Of a stretch of 64,000 nucleotides of DNA, positions 21,600 through 31,711 are shown piece by piece. Position 1 is the first letter of the stretch; every line of letters begins with the position of its first letter. The translations under genes and the position numbers were made by a program. The stretch spans positions 1,426,001-1,490,000 of the forward strand of contig JAHDVF020000060.1 in assembly GCA_022606425.2 (NCBI GenBank). The letters run 5' to 3'. The stretch is from Lepidostoma basale (lineage: Eukaryota > Arthropoda > Insecta > Trichoptera > Lepidostomatidae). The notes under the pieces are model-generated. The model ran no database searches. It saw only the letters and a list, made by a program, of their open reading frames with translations, and was not told the DNA's origin.

Positions 21600-21910
21600 G
21601 CTTTATATATAAGGGAAATCTGAGATTTGTTTTTGCCTTAGTTTATTTTTCTTTCTTGTTTCATATTGATGTTCATGTTGGTTACTTTTTATCTTCCTTA
21701 AAAATTCTTGGGAGGTGTGCCCATTAACAATTTTGTGTATTAGTAATAAAACGCTGCATGTAATTATTTTTTTTAATGACATAATTTTTAGCTCTTTAAT
21801 CATCACTCTAATCCTGGCACATCTGCTTACCCTTAAAATTATTCTCATTGCTTTATTCTGGAGAATGTTTAATTTTGTCGTCACGTTTCGATGTTTTTGC
21901 ACTTTCAACG
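21600..21910 (-). mobile_element. CR1/jockey-like LINE C-terminal fragment
   Basis: The minus strand reads LNILQNKAMRIILRVSRCAR, then MIKELKIMSLKKIITCSVLL and IHKIVNG: the region after the RT domain in CR1/jockey-like elements (LQNKAMR...). Open over about 100 residues, no RT core left. Clade is inferred. Confidence 0.65.
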
Positions 21911-21919
21911 AAATAAACT

Positions 21920-22105
21920 ACGAACGATATGTACTGTTGATGAAGTTGTAAAACCTTCGAGACATTTCGCAAAAAATAATTGAAATAAGAAAAACAGTGT
22001 TTTAATTCACAATAAAAATCTTTACTAGCAAGGCGAAACCAGTCACTTACATAAATTATAATAAAACTTGTAGAAAACGAACGTTTCAACAAAATCGGAT
22101 ATTTA
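21920..22105 (+). repeat. Two decayed hammerhead-like repeats in tandem
   Basis: TTGATGAAG...CCTTCGAGACAT at 21937-21965 and CAAGGCGAAACCAGTCACT at about 22028-22050, the latter followed by the shared flank ATAATAAAACTTGTAGAAAA. Confidence 0.4.
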
Positions 22106-22109
22106 ATAT

Positions 22110-22560
22110 AAACCGCCACACTGTTCTATCCTGACATAGCTCTCGCGCCTCTTCTAAATTCCACATCGCAATTCTACATGCACGCTCGTCGATTGTTCCT
22201 ACATCGAACACGGCCGCCTTTCAGTAATTGATTAATTTGGTAGTGCCATGCTTTCCTCGGCCTTCCTCAACATATTTTTTCATTTGCACTACTTGTATAC
22301 ATATTTTTTACCATTCTTCCTTCATCCATTCGCTCCATATGTTCAAACTTTCTAAGTGACCCTTTCTTAATTTTTTTAGGACGCATTCATCCGCCTTACA
22401 TTCCTATCTTACTTCGTCATTAGATATTCTATCATGCATTGTTTTTCCACACGTTCTTCTTAGTGACCTCATTTCTACGACATTTATCCTAACTTCACCC
22501 TTCTTCTGTCAACTCCAAGCTTCACTTCCATACATAAGGGAAACTAACATTCACTAGAAC
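22110..22560 (-). mobile_element. LINE family A-prime copy, decayed
   Basis: Minus strand from the RxVWR region back to YGSEAWS. Frameshifts throughout, no tail. Confidence 0.7.
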
Positions 22561-22702
22561 ACTATTGGGCACTGCCATATTCCTTGATGATGCCAAAATA
22601 GATTGACGAAACAGCTATCGCGACAATCTCATAAAAATAAATTGTGATACGTATAATAAGATTGTTTTAAATTAAAGCATTAAATATATTTATTTTAGCG
22701 TA

Positions 22703-22760
22703 TTTTGTAACTCTGAAGAAGCTTCGGCGGGAGCGAAACCAGTTGGTTTTCACATAAAAA
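22703..22760 (+). ncRNA. Hammerhead-ribozyme-like motif, complete core
   Basis: CTGAAGA 22713-22719, extra A, stem II GCTTC-GGCG-GGAGC (22721-22734, one T-G pair), GAAA 22735-22738, ACCAGT, cleavage triplet GTT ending 22744. Stem I AACT/GGTT (22709-22712 with 22745-22748). Core consensus met. Confidence 0.6.
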
Positions 22761-22894
22761 ATAATTTGAACTAAAAACTAATAAAAACGTTTCAATATTT
22801 CTTTTTCATTAAATACATATTTTTTCTGTACCTACTTACCATAAAACTATGTGCTGCGGATTTGTTGAATAATGTTTATTTCTTTGTAAACAAC

Positions 22895-23130
22895 ACTTTA
22901 TTAAAAATATTTCAATTTAATTAACACAAACATGTTTCGGACACAGAACACTTCATCGGTGTTGTATATTATTGTTTATACGAAATAATTATTTAAACAA
23001 ATTTTTCACGAATGTGGTCAGTTTTGACAGATATTAAACTGAAAAATTTTGAACGCTTATGCATTTGTTTTAACAAGTATTTTGAATACATCTAAAATAA
23101 CATTTTAAAGTTCTTATTTTAAATTTCTTA
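22895..23130 (-). repeat. Hammerhead-bearing repeat, copy 1 of a foldback cluster
   Basis: Hammerhead-like motif on the minus strand at 22920-22965 (CCGATGA core with U4 changed to C, weak stem II, ACATGT, GTT). It is followed outward by a shared segment with GGTCAGTTTTGACAGAT (about 23015) that also occurs near 17210, 17765 and 23475. Confidence 0.6.
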
Positions 23131-23374
23131 TTAGAGGCCAGGTCCTTACAATGGAAACAAATAAATAATTGGACTTGAAATTTAATTTATTAGATGATTT
23201 ATAATATATATTTTTTTAATTGCTTTATTAAATTGTAAAATTTCAAGTTAATTAAAAGTTATATTTCTATTATTAACATGTAAAATTTTATCGTCATTAT
23301 ATTCATTGATATGTAATTTTATTTAAATATTCTTCAGATTATTTGTCTTTTTCTTTGTTTACATACTTTTATAT

Positions 23375-23590
23375 ACTACACTATAAAAATCACATATCAG
23401 ACATGTTTCAGACAACCAGTCCTTCTTCAGTGATACATATTTATAATAAAATATTATAAAATTGTTTACAAATATGATCAATTTTGACAGATGATATAAA
23501 GATTTATTTTGAAACGTTTATGCTTTTGTTATAACAAATATTATGAATGCACAAAGTAAAGCGAACATAGAAGAAATTCTTTATATTATT
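23375..23590 (-). repeat. Hammerhead-bearing repeat, copy 2
   Basis: Same organisation as copy 1: the motif at 23391-23440 plus the ATCAATTTTGACAGATGATAT segment and the TTTGTTATAACAAATATT end. Confidence 0.65.
23391..23440 (-). ncRNA. Hammerhead ribozyme candidate, best copy in the window
   Basis: Minus strand: CTGAAGA (23430-23424), extra A, stem II GGAC-TGGTT-GTCT (23422-23410), GAAA (23409-23406), self-complementary ACATGT (23406-23401), cleavage triplet GTC ending at 23400. Stem I pairs UAUCA (23435-23431) with UGAUA (23399-23395) and extends by G-U, U-G and A-U pairs. Every invariant core base of a type-I hammerhead is present; the only departures are one extra A before stem II and the minimal stem III. 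Confidence 0.68.
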
Positions 23591-23790
23591 TAAATTTGTT
23601 CAAAATTTTTGTAATAAGAAATGCATAAATGTTCGAAAAAAATCATTATAATATCTTTTATGACTGACCATTTTCATGAAAATTTTGTTTTAATATTTAT
23701 TTTGTGTATACAATAATTAACTACACTGATGAAGGGCTTCTGTGTCCGAAACATGTGTGTGTAAATTTAATTTAAAAGTTAGAGCTAGTA
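23591..23790 (+). repeat. Hammerhead-bearing repeat, copy 3 (inverted relative to 1 and 2)
   Basis: Motif on the plus strand: CTGATGA 23726-23732, extra A, stem II GGGC-TTCTGT-GTCC (23734-23747), GAAA 23748-23751, ACATGT, then G at the cleavage position (NUG), which should block cleavage. Stem I of four pairs (23722-23725 with 23758-23761). With copy 1 it forms long inverted repeats around copy 2. Confidence 0.6.
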
Positions 23791-24520
23791 GAAAAGCACC
23801 GTTAGAGTGCCGAAGAGCGCCATCGCGCTTGTAGGTAGATTAATAGTATTCAATTTCTGTATTTTTATTATCATGGTGTGAAACCAAGTGAAGAGAATGT
23901 TGAAAGAAATATGAAATTGTTTTCTTGTAAATATAAATTATCTATAAAAATAGACATTTCTTTTGATATTTTAGAATATTTTAGCGAAATAGGTTTGGCA
24001 CTCAAACGTTTAATAAAGTGATGTTAATGAAGAAATAGACTTTATTCAAATATATAATTATTTATAAACGAATGGACTGCAAGCCTAAAAATCTTGAATT
24101 GTTTGGTTTAGAAGCGCCGTTCGGAGTGGTGTTATCCAGTTTGAAGTAATGTATTTTTACACTCGGCATAGGGCATTGCCTCCAGATGCAGAGCTCTGGA
24201 CCAAAAACGAACCGCGAGTGTATGTTATAAGAGGCAAGAAAAATGCGATTCGCAACGCGTCCGGCATTGGATAGGTCGTGGTTTTCTCACAATCCGAGTT
24301 CCTGATCCCACACAGCATCTCATTTTACGTATAGAATTTAGAAGACATTGTTTTTAAATTATTCACATATTAAAACGTCTGTTTTCTAGAAGTTTTATTA
24401 GAATTTATTGAAATTACATATTTCGCCTATCTAATGCATTTTTTTATACTTATTTATTTTGTAATCTACTTTGGGAATTAATTAAACATTATTTAGACCA
24501 CTTTTTTAACAAAAAAAATA
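23791..24520. other. Unassigned intronic DNA
   Basis: GC-richer patches at 23785-23840 and 24090-24330 match no repeat here. Bases 24360-24410 resemble the inverted 3' flank of hammerhead repeats (AAAACGTCTGTTTTCTAGAA). Confidence 0.4.
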
Positions 24521-24526
24521 TTAAAA

Positions 24527-24567
24527 TACACGACGTGTTTCAGAGGATTCCTCCATCTTCATGTGTA
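24527..24567 (-). ncRNA. Hammerhead-ribozyme-like motif, one core change
   Basis: Minus strand: ATGAAGA (24562-24556, C3 changed to A), one extra T, stem II GGAGG-AAT-CCTCT (24554-24542), GAAA, cleavage triplet GTC ending 24532. Stem I has five perfect pairs, UACAC/GUGUA (24567-24563 with 24531-24527). Confidence 0.55.
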
Positions 24568-24575
24568 AAAAATAT

Positions 24576-24959
24576 AATAAAAACTAAACAAAGAAAGACT
24601 TCGATACAAAAATTTAAAATTAATTTGGGCTATTTGTTATAAGTAGGTACTAACAATTATTTTTTAATAGTAAAATAATAAATAACATTAAATACTTATA
24701 ATACATGATGATAATATAATTTAGAAAAAACGTACATTAGAAAAGATATAATTTATATAGAAATTAATAAATAAATGATTAATTTGCATTTGGTTGCATT
24801 AACTTTCAATAAATTTATTTAGTTTAAAAATTACATATTTCTTACAAATAGTATATGATATTTTTAAAACATAATAGTTTAATGTATAATGAAAACAAAT
24901 TTAATATAAAAAAGCTAATAGGCACAAAACCCACAAAGAAGATATTTCACGAAAAAAAA
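24576..24959. other. AT-rich DNA, nothing recognised
   Basis: No repeat or coding signal. Confidence 0.4.
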
Positions 24960-24964
24960 ATATT

Positions 24965-25575
24965 TAACTAACTAACAAACTAACCATCACGCCGTCTCCC
25001 CGAAGGGGTAGGCAGAATTAATGGACTGCCACACTTTTCTTTCCTGACATATTTCTCTCGCTTTCTCAACATTCATAAATCGTGTCATGCACGCGCGTCG
25101 ATTTCTCTGACTCCTCACATGGCCGACATTCAATATTTGATTTATTTGATCGTGCCACGTTTTCCTCGGCCTTCCTCTATTTCTGGTTCCATTTTCATCG
25201 TTAGCGTATACTTTTTTTACCATTCTTTCTTCATTCATTCTTTCCATGTGTCCAAACCATCTTAATGATCCTTTTTGTTCATAACACCATCATTCGCACC
25301 GCATTCACTTCTTATATTTTCATTCGACACTATCATACACAGAGTATCCACACATTCGTCTAAGAGATCTCATTTATACTGCATTAATTCTACTTTCTTC
25401 CTTCTTTTGCCAGTTCCATGCTTCGCTTCCATACATAAGGGTCGGTAGAAGAACACCATTGTGCACTGCCATTCTAGATTTTTTGGATAAGTTTTTGTTT
25501 GCGATGACAACTTTATGTGCACCATTCACTTTGTTGCCTGCCCCAACCCTTCTTTCAAATTCCCTCTCCAAAATA
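24965..25575 (-). mobile_element. LINE family A copy
   Basis: CTAACTAACAAACTAACC tail, an 86-residue frame ending AYPFGETA with MERMNEERMVKKVY, then a small deletion near 25270, and the upstream frame VGAGNKVNGAHKVVIANKNL...YGSEAWNWQKK. 5' truncated near the start of the RRVGAGN block. Confidence 0.82.
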
Positions 25576-25985
25576 TATTAATAACTTATAATCTTAAAAA
25601 TGTGACCGGACGTACACTATACGTTGGTTGCGGAATTTGTGAACATTATCTGAGTCTTTCGTGACTTGCGGCATCATCAAATACTTTCAAACCCTTGTAA
25701 AAAAAATTGTTTTCGGAACCCCTTGATAATGTTCTGTTAATTCAAAAAAAAATTCTGTTTCTCGTTGGGTAACCATGTATTTCATGATTGTTAGCAACCT
25801 GGTCACACAAATATTTTGGTAAAAGCCCACCCTTCAATTTGTAAGCAAAAATAATTGTATTTAAGATGACTCTCTATCTAATTGATAACGGTTTCTTATT
25901 GTCAAATGTCGACACATTCGTGAAGCTCGTTTGCAGTAGAAATAAGATATCTTTGAAGGATATGTGTAAATCTGTACATGATATT
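25576..25985. other. Unassigned intronic DNA
   Basis: No repeat or coding signal recognised. Confidence 0.4.
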
Positions 25986-25989
25986 GTCA

Positions 25990-26075
25990 ATTGCAAATAC
26001 AAGTAATAAATGCAGTGCAAAGGAATGTGTTATGAACAAACAATGAAAGTGTCATTAAGATGATTTGGACTCAAG
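25990..26075 (+). mobile_element. LINE family A scrap
   Basis: ECSAKECVMNKQ...RWFG block only, interrupted downstream by family E. Confidence 0.5.
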
Positions 26076-26094
26076 TAAATAATGATTGAATAAT

Positions 26095-26430
26095 GAATCT
26101 TCTTCTCCTTCTTCCTTATTGTAGACCTATGTGGTCTGTTTTCCAGAGTGTTGCTCATCCTGTGAGGTAGATTCCCAGCTGTCCTTCCATCTTTTAGAAG
26201 GTCTTCCACGAGGACGAGCCCCATGAGACTGATTATGCAATGCAATATAGGGGAGTCTGGTGGTGTCGCATTCTTTGAACATGACCGTACCAGTCCCTTT
26301 TTCGCTGTCTGCTCCATATAATAATATCCTCAACCTCACATATCTCTCTTATTCTGGTGTTCCTCACGCGATCTCTGTGTATTACCTGCTATCGTCCTCA
26401 GTGTCTTCATTTCGGAAGTCCTCAAAACTT
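26095..26430 (-). mobile_element. LINE family E, C-terminal fragment
   Basis: The minus strand includes a VMFKECDTTRLPYIALHNQ and GARPRGRPSKRWKDSWEST segment, with the upstream RTxxMKTLRTIAG-type part inverted toward 26430. Stops and frame changes. Sister copies at 42380, 58475 and 59700. Confidence 0.7.
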
Positions 26431-26529
26431 GTTTGGTCCCTAATTTATGATAGAAAAAATTATATAATAATTATGTAATGAATAATAAATAAATAAAATG
26501 ATAATAATGAATGATAAAAAAAATATATT

Positions 26530-26630
26530 TCAATGTTGAAGAAGCGAGATAAATATGTCAGGTGAGAAAAGTGTAGCTGTCCATTATTTCTGCCTACCCC
26601 TTCAGATAGACAGCGTGATGAAGACAGTTT
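26530..26630 (+). mobile_element. LINE family A, 3' scrap
   Basis: NVEEAR(x)ICQVRKV...AYPFR-like end without a (TTAG)n tail. Together with 25990-26075 it may be one copy split by the family E segment. Confidence 0.55.
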
Positions 26631-26639
26631 TTAGAATTT

Positions 26640-26980
26640 TCATAACAATATTTTTCCCTTTTCACAAATATGTTTCGGGACCCAAATGCTCTTACTTGAT
26701 ATTGAAATCTTAACTATATAAAATGTATACACAGAAATGCAATATTTTTAAAAAGTGATTAAAATGAATCCATTTAAGTGAATCCACAAGAATAAATGAT
26801 GACAAATAAAGAGTTTTTTTTTTATATGAGTATCTATGTATTTATACATATCGCGATTCTGGATGCTAAATTTACTAAAAGCTTTGGTTGTGGTATAAAA
26901 AAACGATGGGTAATTGAAGAATTCGAAATTTGAATGAAAACAAAAAAAAAACTATTCTGAAAAGCGTGCGTAGCAAAACG
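26640..26980. other. Unassigned DNA with a decayed hammerhead-like scrap
   Basis: Minus-strand GGGTCCCGAAACATATTTGTG near 26665-26690 keeps only the GAAA side. Confidence 0.4.
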
Positions 26981-27290
26981 GAAATAGTGGCGGTGCGTGC
27001 GCCGGAATGCGCCATTTTATTTTCATTTGTTTAACGTTCTTTTTTCAAAAATAAAAATGGCCGCATATAAAATGATCTCGGGTTCGATGATCGGGCATGT
27101 TCGGTTCATTGACATCGCGCAACGGCGTGTCTCTTTCTAACGGCTGAGTTTTTCTATCGTCCTACTCTTCTAGCGGCAGTGAAAAAACAAAGCAACGAGA
27201 GCATTTCATGCTGCTCGCGAGGAAGTCATCGCCAACCTTTAATCCTGAAAACATCAAAACGAGATGCAAATTCGATGCAAAAAAATCGAC
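26981..27290. promoter_or_regulatory. GC-rich non-repeat island in the giant intron (possible regulatory DNA)
   Basis: About 300 bp clearly GC-richer than its surroundings, with no match to any repeat here, and with GCGCCATTTTAT and AAAATGGCCGC (GCCAT/ATGGC is the core bound by YY1/Pho-type proteins). Regulatory function is inference only; an old unrecognised transposon is the alternative. Confidence 0.25.
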
Positions 27291-27291
27291 T

Positions 27292-27545
27292 ACTTAAAAA
27301 TTCATTTTATCACCACGTAAATTCCTTTTGACTCATTAAAAATTCATTTCGACTTAACGATAATTAATTTTGACATTAACATTCAATTCAACTCCTATAA
27401 AATTCATTATGATGCAACGAAAATTCATTTTGACTCCTTAAAATTTCATTTTGTCTCCTTAAAAAATCATTTTGGAATAACGGAAATTCATTTCGACTGC
27501 TTTAAAATTCATTGCGACACTTCAAAAACACATTTTGATGGTTCA
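27292..27545. repeat. Degenerate 21-25-bp tandem repeat
   Basis: Around ten diverged units of the form AAAATTCATTTTGACTCCTT, with ATTCATTT/TTGAC recurring at irregular spacing. Older than the other arrays in the window. Confidence 0.65.
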
Positions 27546-27614
27546 ACATATCGAAATTTCGAAAAATTGTTTATTTTAAATGTTACATAAAGTTTTTCTA
27601 GTTATGAGCTAAGT

Positions 27615-27660
27615 TTTCTCGATATGTTTCGAAGGCTCTACACCTTCATCATCGGAATAA
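27615..27660 (-). ncRNA. Hammerhead-like motif (partly decayed)
   Basis: Minus strand: CCGATGA (27655-27649), one extra T, stem II GAAGG-TGTAGAG-CCTTC (27647-27631, five perfect pairs), GAAA, then CATATC. Stem I is weak. Confidence 0.45.
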
Positions 27661-27734
27661 CGATGTAAACTGAGGATATATCGTTCTTCCAGTAATTATT
27701 ATAGTTGTAAAAGTTTAAAACATTAAATTCATAA

Positions 27735-27990
27735 AAAGTATATGTTAACGATGTAAACAGAATTGGAAATAGAGGAAGAGCGAGGAAAACGTGAAAGAGC
27801 GAGGAAATCAAATAAATTAAATTTTGAATTTCGACCACGCGAGGAGTCGGGGAAATCGACGAGCGTGCATGACACTATGTAAGAATGTTGAGGATGCGCT
27901 GGAAGTATGTCAAGAAAGAAAAGTGGGGCAGTCCTTTACTTCTGCCTACCCCTTCGGAGGGACGACGTGATGGTTAATTAGTAAGTTAGT
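27735..27990 (+). mobile_element. LINE family A copy, 5' truncated
   Basis: VNDVNRIGNRGRARKT onward, with a small duplication (GAGCGAGGAAA) and a terminal GTTAATTAGTAAGTTAG, i.e. a degraded tail. Confidence 0.7.
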
Positions 27991-28485
27991 TAAATTTGTC
28001 ACTTTTTTATTAAAAATATTTTTATAATAAAATTATTTCTATTGCGGAATTGATTCAAAATAATGTTTATGCATTTCATGGAAAATTTATTCATTGTGTA
28101 TTAAAAACGCGTACTTTATAATGTAGAAGACATAAGAATATGATCACAAATGCAATTCTAACGTCCGGATCGGAGTTCGCTTAAAATATTTACAGCTTAA
28201 AGAAACTATCCTTGTTTCTACTTTGCTTTCAATGACATTGAATCAATTAAATTGAACGACTGGATGTGGCGAAAAAAAAAAAATTTCAATCCATGTAAAT
28301 ACATTTATTCATGAATTAAAATAATGTTTTTCCCGCTCATTGGTATATTTCAAAAGAGTTATACCTTCTTTATTAGGAGAACTATATAAACTGGAATTCC
28401 ACTGTTTTAAAAACTTAAAAACATAACACGCCATTGGTAAATAAATTGTGATATTCTAATATTATTACAAATTTAAATAATGATT
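27991..28485. other. AT-rich intronic DNA, nothing recognised
   Basis: No clear repeat or coding signal. Confidence 0.4.
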
Positions 28486-28489
28486 TAAT

Positions 28490-28800
28490 AATGAAATAAT
28501 AATGAAAGGATCATTAAGATGGTTTGGATATATGGAAAGAATGAATGAAGAAAGAAAGGTAATAAATGATTTGTTAACGATGTAAATGAAATCAGAAATA
28601 GAGGAAGACCGAGGAAAAGTGGCACGATCAAATAAATCAAATATTGAATTTCGGCCATGTGAGGAGTCAGAGAAGTCGACGCGCGTGCATGACACGATGT
28701 ATGAATGTTGAGGAAGGGAGAGAAATATGTCAGGAAAGAAAAGTGTGGCAGTCCATTCTTTCTGCCTACCCCTCCGTGATGGTTGGTAAGTTAGTTAGTT
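28490..28800 (+). mobile_element. LINE family A copy, 5' truncated
   Basis: KGSLRWFGYMERM to AYPS, then GTGATGGTTGGTAAGTTAGTTAG; the last codons of the ORF (GETA) are lost. Confidence 0.75.
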
Positions 28801-28909
28801 TTATAAATTTAAAAATGGATACTTATTTTTCGTCAATTTAAGCTACTTAATATGAAATTTAACCTCAAATTTCAAGAAACAAAAAATGCGTCTATCTAAC
28901 TAAACATCT

Positions 28910-29030
28910 CTCAATTTCCAAGAAAGAATGGACTGGAACACTCAACATTCATACATCGTGTCATGCACGCGCGTCGATTTCTCACGTGGCCAACATTCAA
29001 AATTTTATTTATTCGATCGTGCCACGTGTA
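28910..29030 (-). mobile_element. LINE family A scrap
   Basis: Minus-strand 3' ORF segment (MTRCMNVE...INxILNVGHV) with an internal deletion and no tail. Confidence 0.6.
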
Positions 29031-29699
29031 AATGAGATTATTTATAATTATTGTAATATCAATTAAAACGTCCATCAAATGTCATTTGATAATGCCTTAA
29101 TAAAGCGAAACACGTCATTCCCATAAAATTTATAAAAAAACTTCTAGAAGACAGACGTTTGCGCATTAATTATTTAATATAGAGTCTTACATCATTTATT
29201 TAATTGTATCTCAATAGAGACGAAGATGCAAACTAGAATCTGAATATGGTTGATCAAGGTGTTTACAGGACTTATAACCCGCTTATGCACGCTTTATGTA
29301 ATTACAACATTCCCCATTCCACCTTTCTTTATGACCATGTATGACAAATTTTTGGAAGTTGTATATATGTTAAAGTCCTATGCCAGATTTCACATGTCAG
29401 TTTCAATGTGCCATCTATGAAGATTTTGATTACATATGTTAATCTTTTTAAGATTACTCTATATATAATCTACATACTAACGCCATCTATGCAGATTTAT
29501 GTTTATTAAACATTAAGCATTATGTTTATTAAACATCTTTTTAGCTCAATGTGAAAGGCTACCCCGCCATTAGCGCATTGTTAGAAGCCGCCTGGAGATG
29601 TCACACTCCTATCTAATCCAGTATTCGTATACAAGTATAAGTATACATTCACAAAAAATATGTTACATCATTATTCAAAAAACAATAAATGAGATATTT
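29031..29699. other. Unassigned DNA with a hammerhead-like repeat
   Basis: TTGATAATGCCTTAATAAAGCGAAACACGTCATT at about 29087-29120 with the usual AAACTTCTAGAAGACAGACG flank. The rest is unassigned, including a repeat with CGCCATCTATG at 29480. Confidence 0.4.
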
Positions 29700-29940
29700 A
29701 TTTCGGAGAGCTCTCTGCATTAAAATTAGAATGTAAATTTAAATATACGAGAATGTGAGAAGAATGCGGCACCGCGGAAACTCTTAATATCATAAAACCG
29801 GCCTGAAGATTTGCATCTTGCGCAGATCCCGGAGCGGCTAGTGCGCAGGTCAGCGCGCTGACAATAAAATGCGCGGGAAAAGGAGCGCGGACGCCATTTT
29901 TATTGCATGCGCGCGCATTCTGCATTCAAAATGATCGTTA
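29700..29940. other. GC-richer non-repeat island
   Basis: GCGCGGACGCCATTTTTATTGC and flanking sequence match no repeat here. Possible conserved non-coding DNA. Confidence 0.25.
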
Positions 29941-30068
29941 AAACCCAGCAATTTATTGGTCCCATCATGAACAGATATAAATTAAACTTCACTATTAAGA
30001 TGTGTTATAAATCCAGTCATTTAAATTCAACTGGCTTATGATTTTTATATCTGGGTGGTAGTCTAGAG

Positions 30069-30338
30069 CAGCGGTTCCCAAAGTGTGCTTCGCGGAGCCC
30101 TGTGGCCTTAGGAGCCCAAGCATCATAATAAATCTACGATAATGCTACGATTAAAAACTGCAAACAAAACCATTTTTATGATATACAATACGAGTATATT
30201 GTATTATTACGTGTTTTTTGTATACTGTTGTAGAAGTCAGTATTGTATAATGTAGCTATTTTTGTATGATTTCCATTAAACCATTACTCTCTATTACACA
30301 TTAAGGGTTCCGTCGCCACAAGAGTTTGAGAACCGCTG
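30069..30338. mobile_element. hAT-type MITE
   Basis: Terminal inverted repeats CAGCGGTTCCCAAA(G) at the left and (TTTGA)GAACCGCTG at the right, 270 bp, no coding capacity. Flanks GTCTAGAG (30061-30068) and GTCTAAAA (30339-30346) agree at 6 of 8 positions: an aged 8-bp target duplication, as hAT transposases make. Confidence 0.85.
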
Positions 30339-30494
30339 GTCTAAAAGATAAAACAATCTTATACACGGAGAACATTAGTTTATTCCTAAACATGCCTCAA
30401 ATCGATACCATTTACAATAATCTATTATTTCAACTGCATTCACTTCTTACAGGTATATTTTCATTCGACAATCTATCAAGTATATTGTCGACTG

Positions 30495-30895
30495 AAAATA
30501 TATGAGTTCCCTAAGACGTATGTGTGGTAGAATGGTGTACGACAGAATCTCAAATGCTGATATTAGGAAGGAATGTAAGAGCGAAAGAAGGGATTATGAA
30601 CAAAATTATGAAAGATCGCTGCGTTGGTTCGGACATATAGAGCGCAAGGTTGAAGAAATAATGTTTAAAAAAGTATACGTTAACGGTGTAGATGGAGTAA
30701 GGAGTCGACGTAGACCGAGGAAAACATGGCATGACCAAATTAATCAATTATTAAAGGTTGATCATGTCAGAAGCCGGAAGAATCGACGTGCGTGTATGAC
30801 TCGATATATGAATGTAGAGTAAGCTAGAGAGGTATGTCAGTATAGTGTGGCGGTCCATTCTCTCTGCCTACCCCTGTGGGGAAACGGCGTGATGT
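30495..30895 (+). mobile_element. LINE family A-prime copy
   Basis: MSSLRRMCGRMVYDRISNAD, RSLRWFGHIERK, RRRPRKTWHDQINQLLKV, a stop in VE*AREVCQ, and a degraded end. Flanked on both sides by minus-strand scraps (about 30425-30485, 30900-30955) of the xESRIN/YDRVS region. Confidence 0.75.
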
Positions 30896-30959
30896 TGTTG
30901 ACAATCTATCATACAGAGATTTTCCACACAATCCTTTTTTGCCAATTCCTTGTTTAACT

Positions 30960-31190
30960 TGGAAATCAAATCAGTTTATTTCACAAATATATTACAAATA
31001 AATGTTAAAGTTTTAGGCATCTATTGAGAACAGGTAAAATATAATGGCAAAATACCAGATAAAACATTATTATAAATATAATACCAGGAACGCACGAGGA
31101 ATACAAGATACTCTCTAAGGTCAAGAGTATTTATGTTCTGAACTTACTTTCACTAACAAGAAAGACGTCGATCTCCGAAGCGATCATTTT
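30960..31190 (-). repeat. Family X copy, left part
   Basis: Starts with the inverted tail ATCAAATCAGTTTATTTCA and runs to GACGTCGATCTCCGAAGCGATCA. It continues at 31712 after an insertion of about 520 bp. Confidence 0.65.
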
Positions 31191-31269
31191 TATTATTATT
31201 ATGTTGAATAGCTCTTTAACATCATGACAGGAGAAGCCTAATCGATGTAAATGGTATAGCTAATCTAGT

Positions 31270-31560
31270 TAGTTAGAAAGTTTCAATCTTGGGATTGGTT
31301 TGCAGCAATTTCTTCTATTCTTCTCTTCCATTCTTCCCTGTCTTGTACGGCTCTTTTGAAATCTGCATATGATGAGCAGCGCACGTCCACCAACAGGTCC
31401 TCCAGGTACTCTCGGAGTGGGCATACCCTAGAGTTTGTCCCCTCGGTCTTACCCTCCATTATGGCATGCAAGAGGCCTTCTTGACGTATTACATGGCCGA
31501 CAAGGTCCTGAGCAGGTGCCTTCCTCCTTCGATTCTTTGGAAAACCTTCTCTTTCGCTAA
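31270..31560 (-). mobile_element. LINE family B, C-terminal fragment
   Basis: The minus strand has LLHAIMEGKTEGTNSR, LREYLEDLLVDVRCSSYADF and REEWKRRIEEIAANQSQD. The RxRWIGHV part is partly deleted compared with 49805-50085. Confidence 0.75.
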
Positions 31561-31561
31561 T

Positions 31562-31707
31562 TAGCTAATCTATCGCCATTTTATTGCCACGTGAATTCTA
31601 TACCAGACCAAAGACAGTGTGACAATCACACTGCCCGCGCCGGGAATCGAACCCAGAACCTTCAGGGTGGCAGTCAATGCACTTACCACTCGACCACGAA
31701 GGTCGTC
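31562..31707 (-). mobile_element. tRNA-derived SINE, family A (3' truncated)
   Basis: tRNA-like head (GTGGTCGAGTGGTAAGTGC, B box GGGTTCGATTCCCGG) plus about 75 nt of body. Confidence 0.8.
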
Positions 31708-31711
31708 ATAT

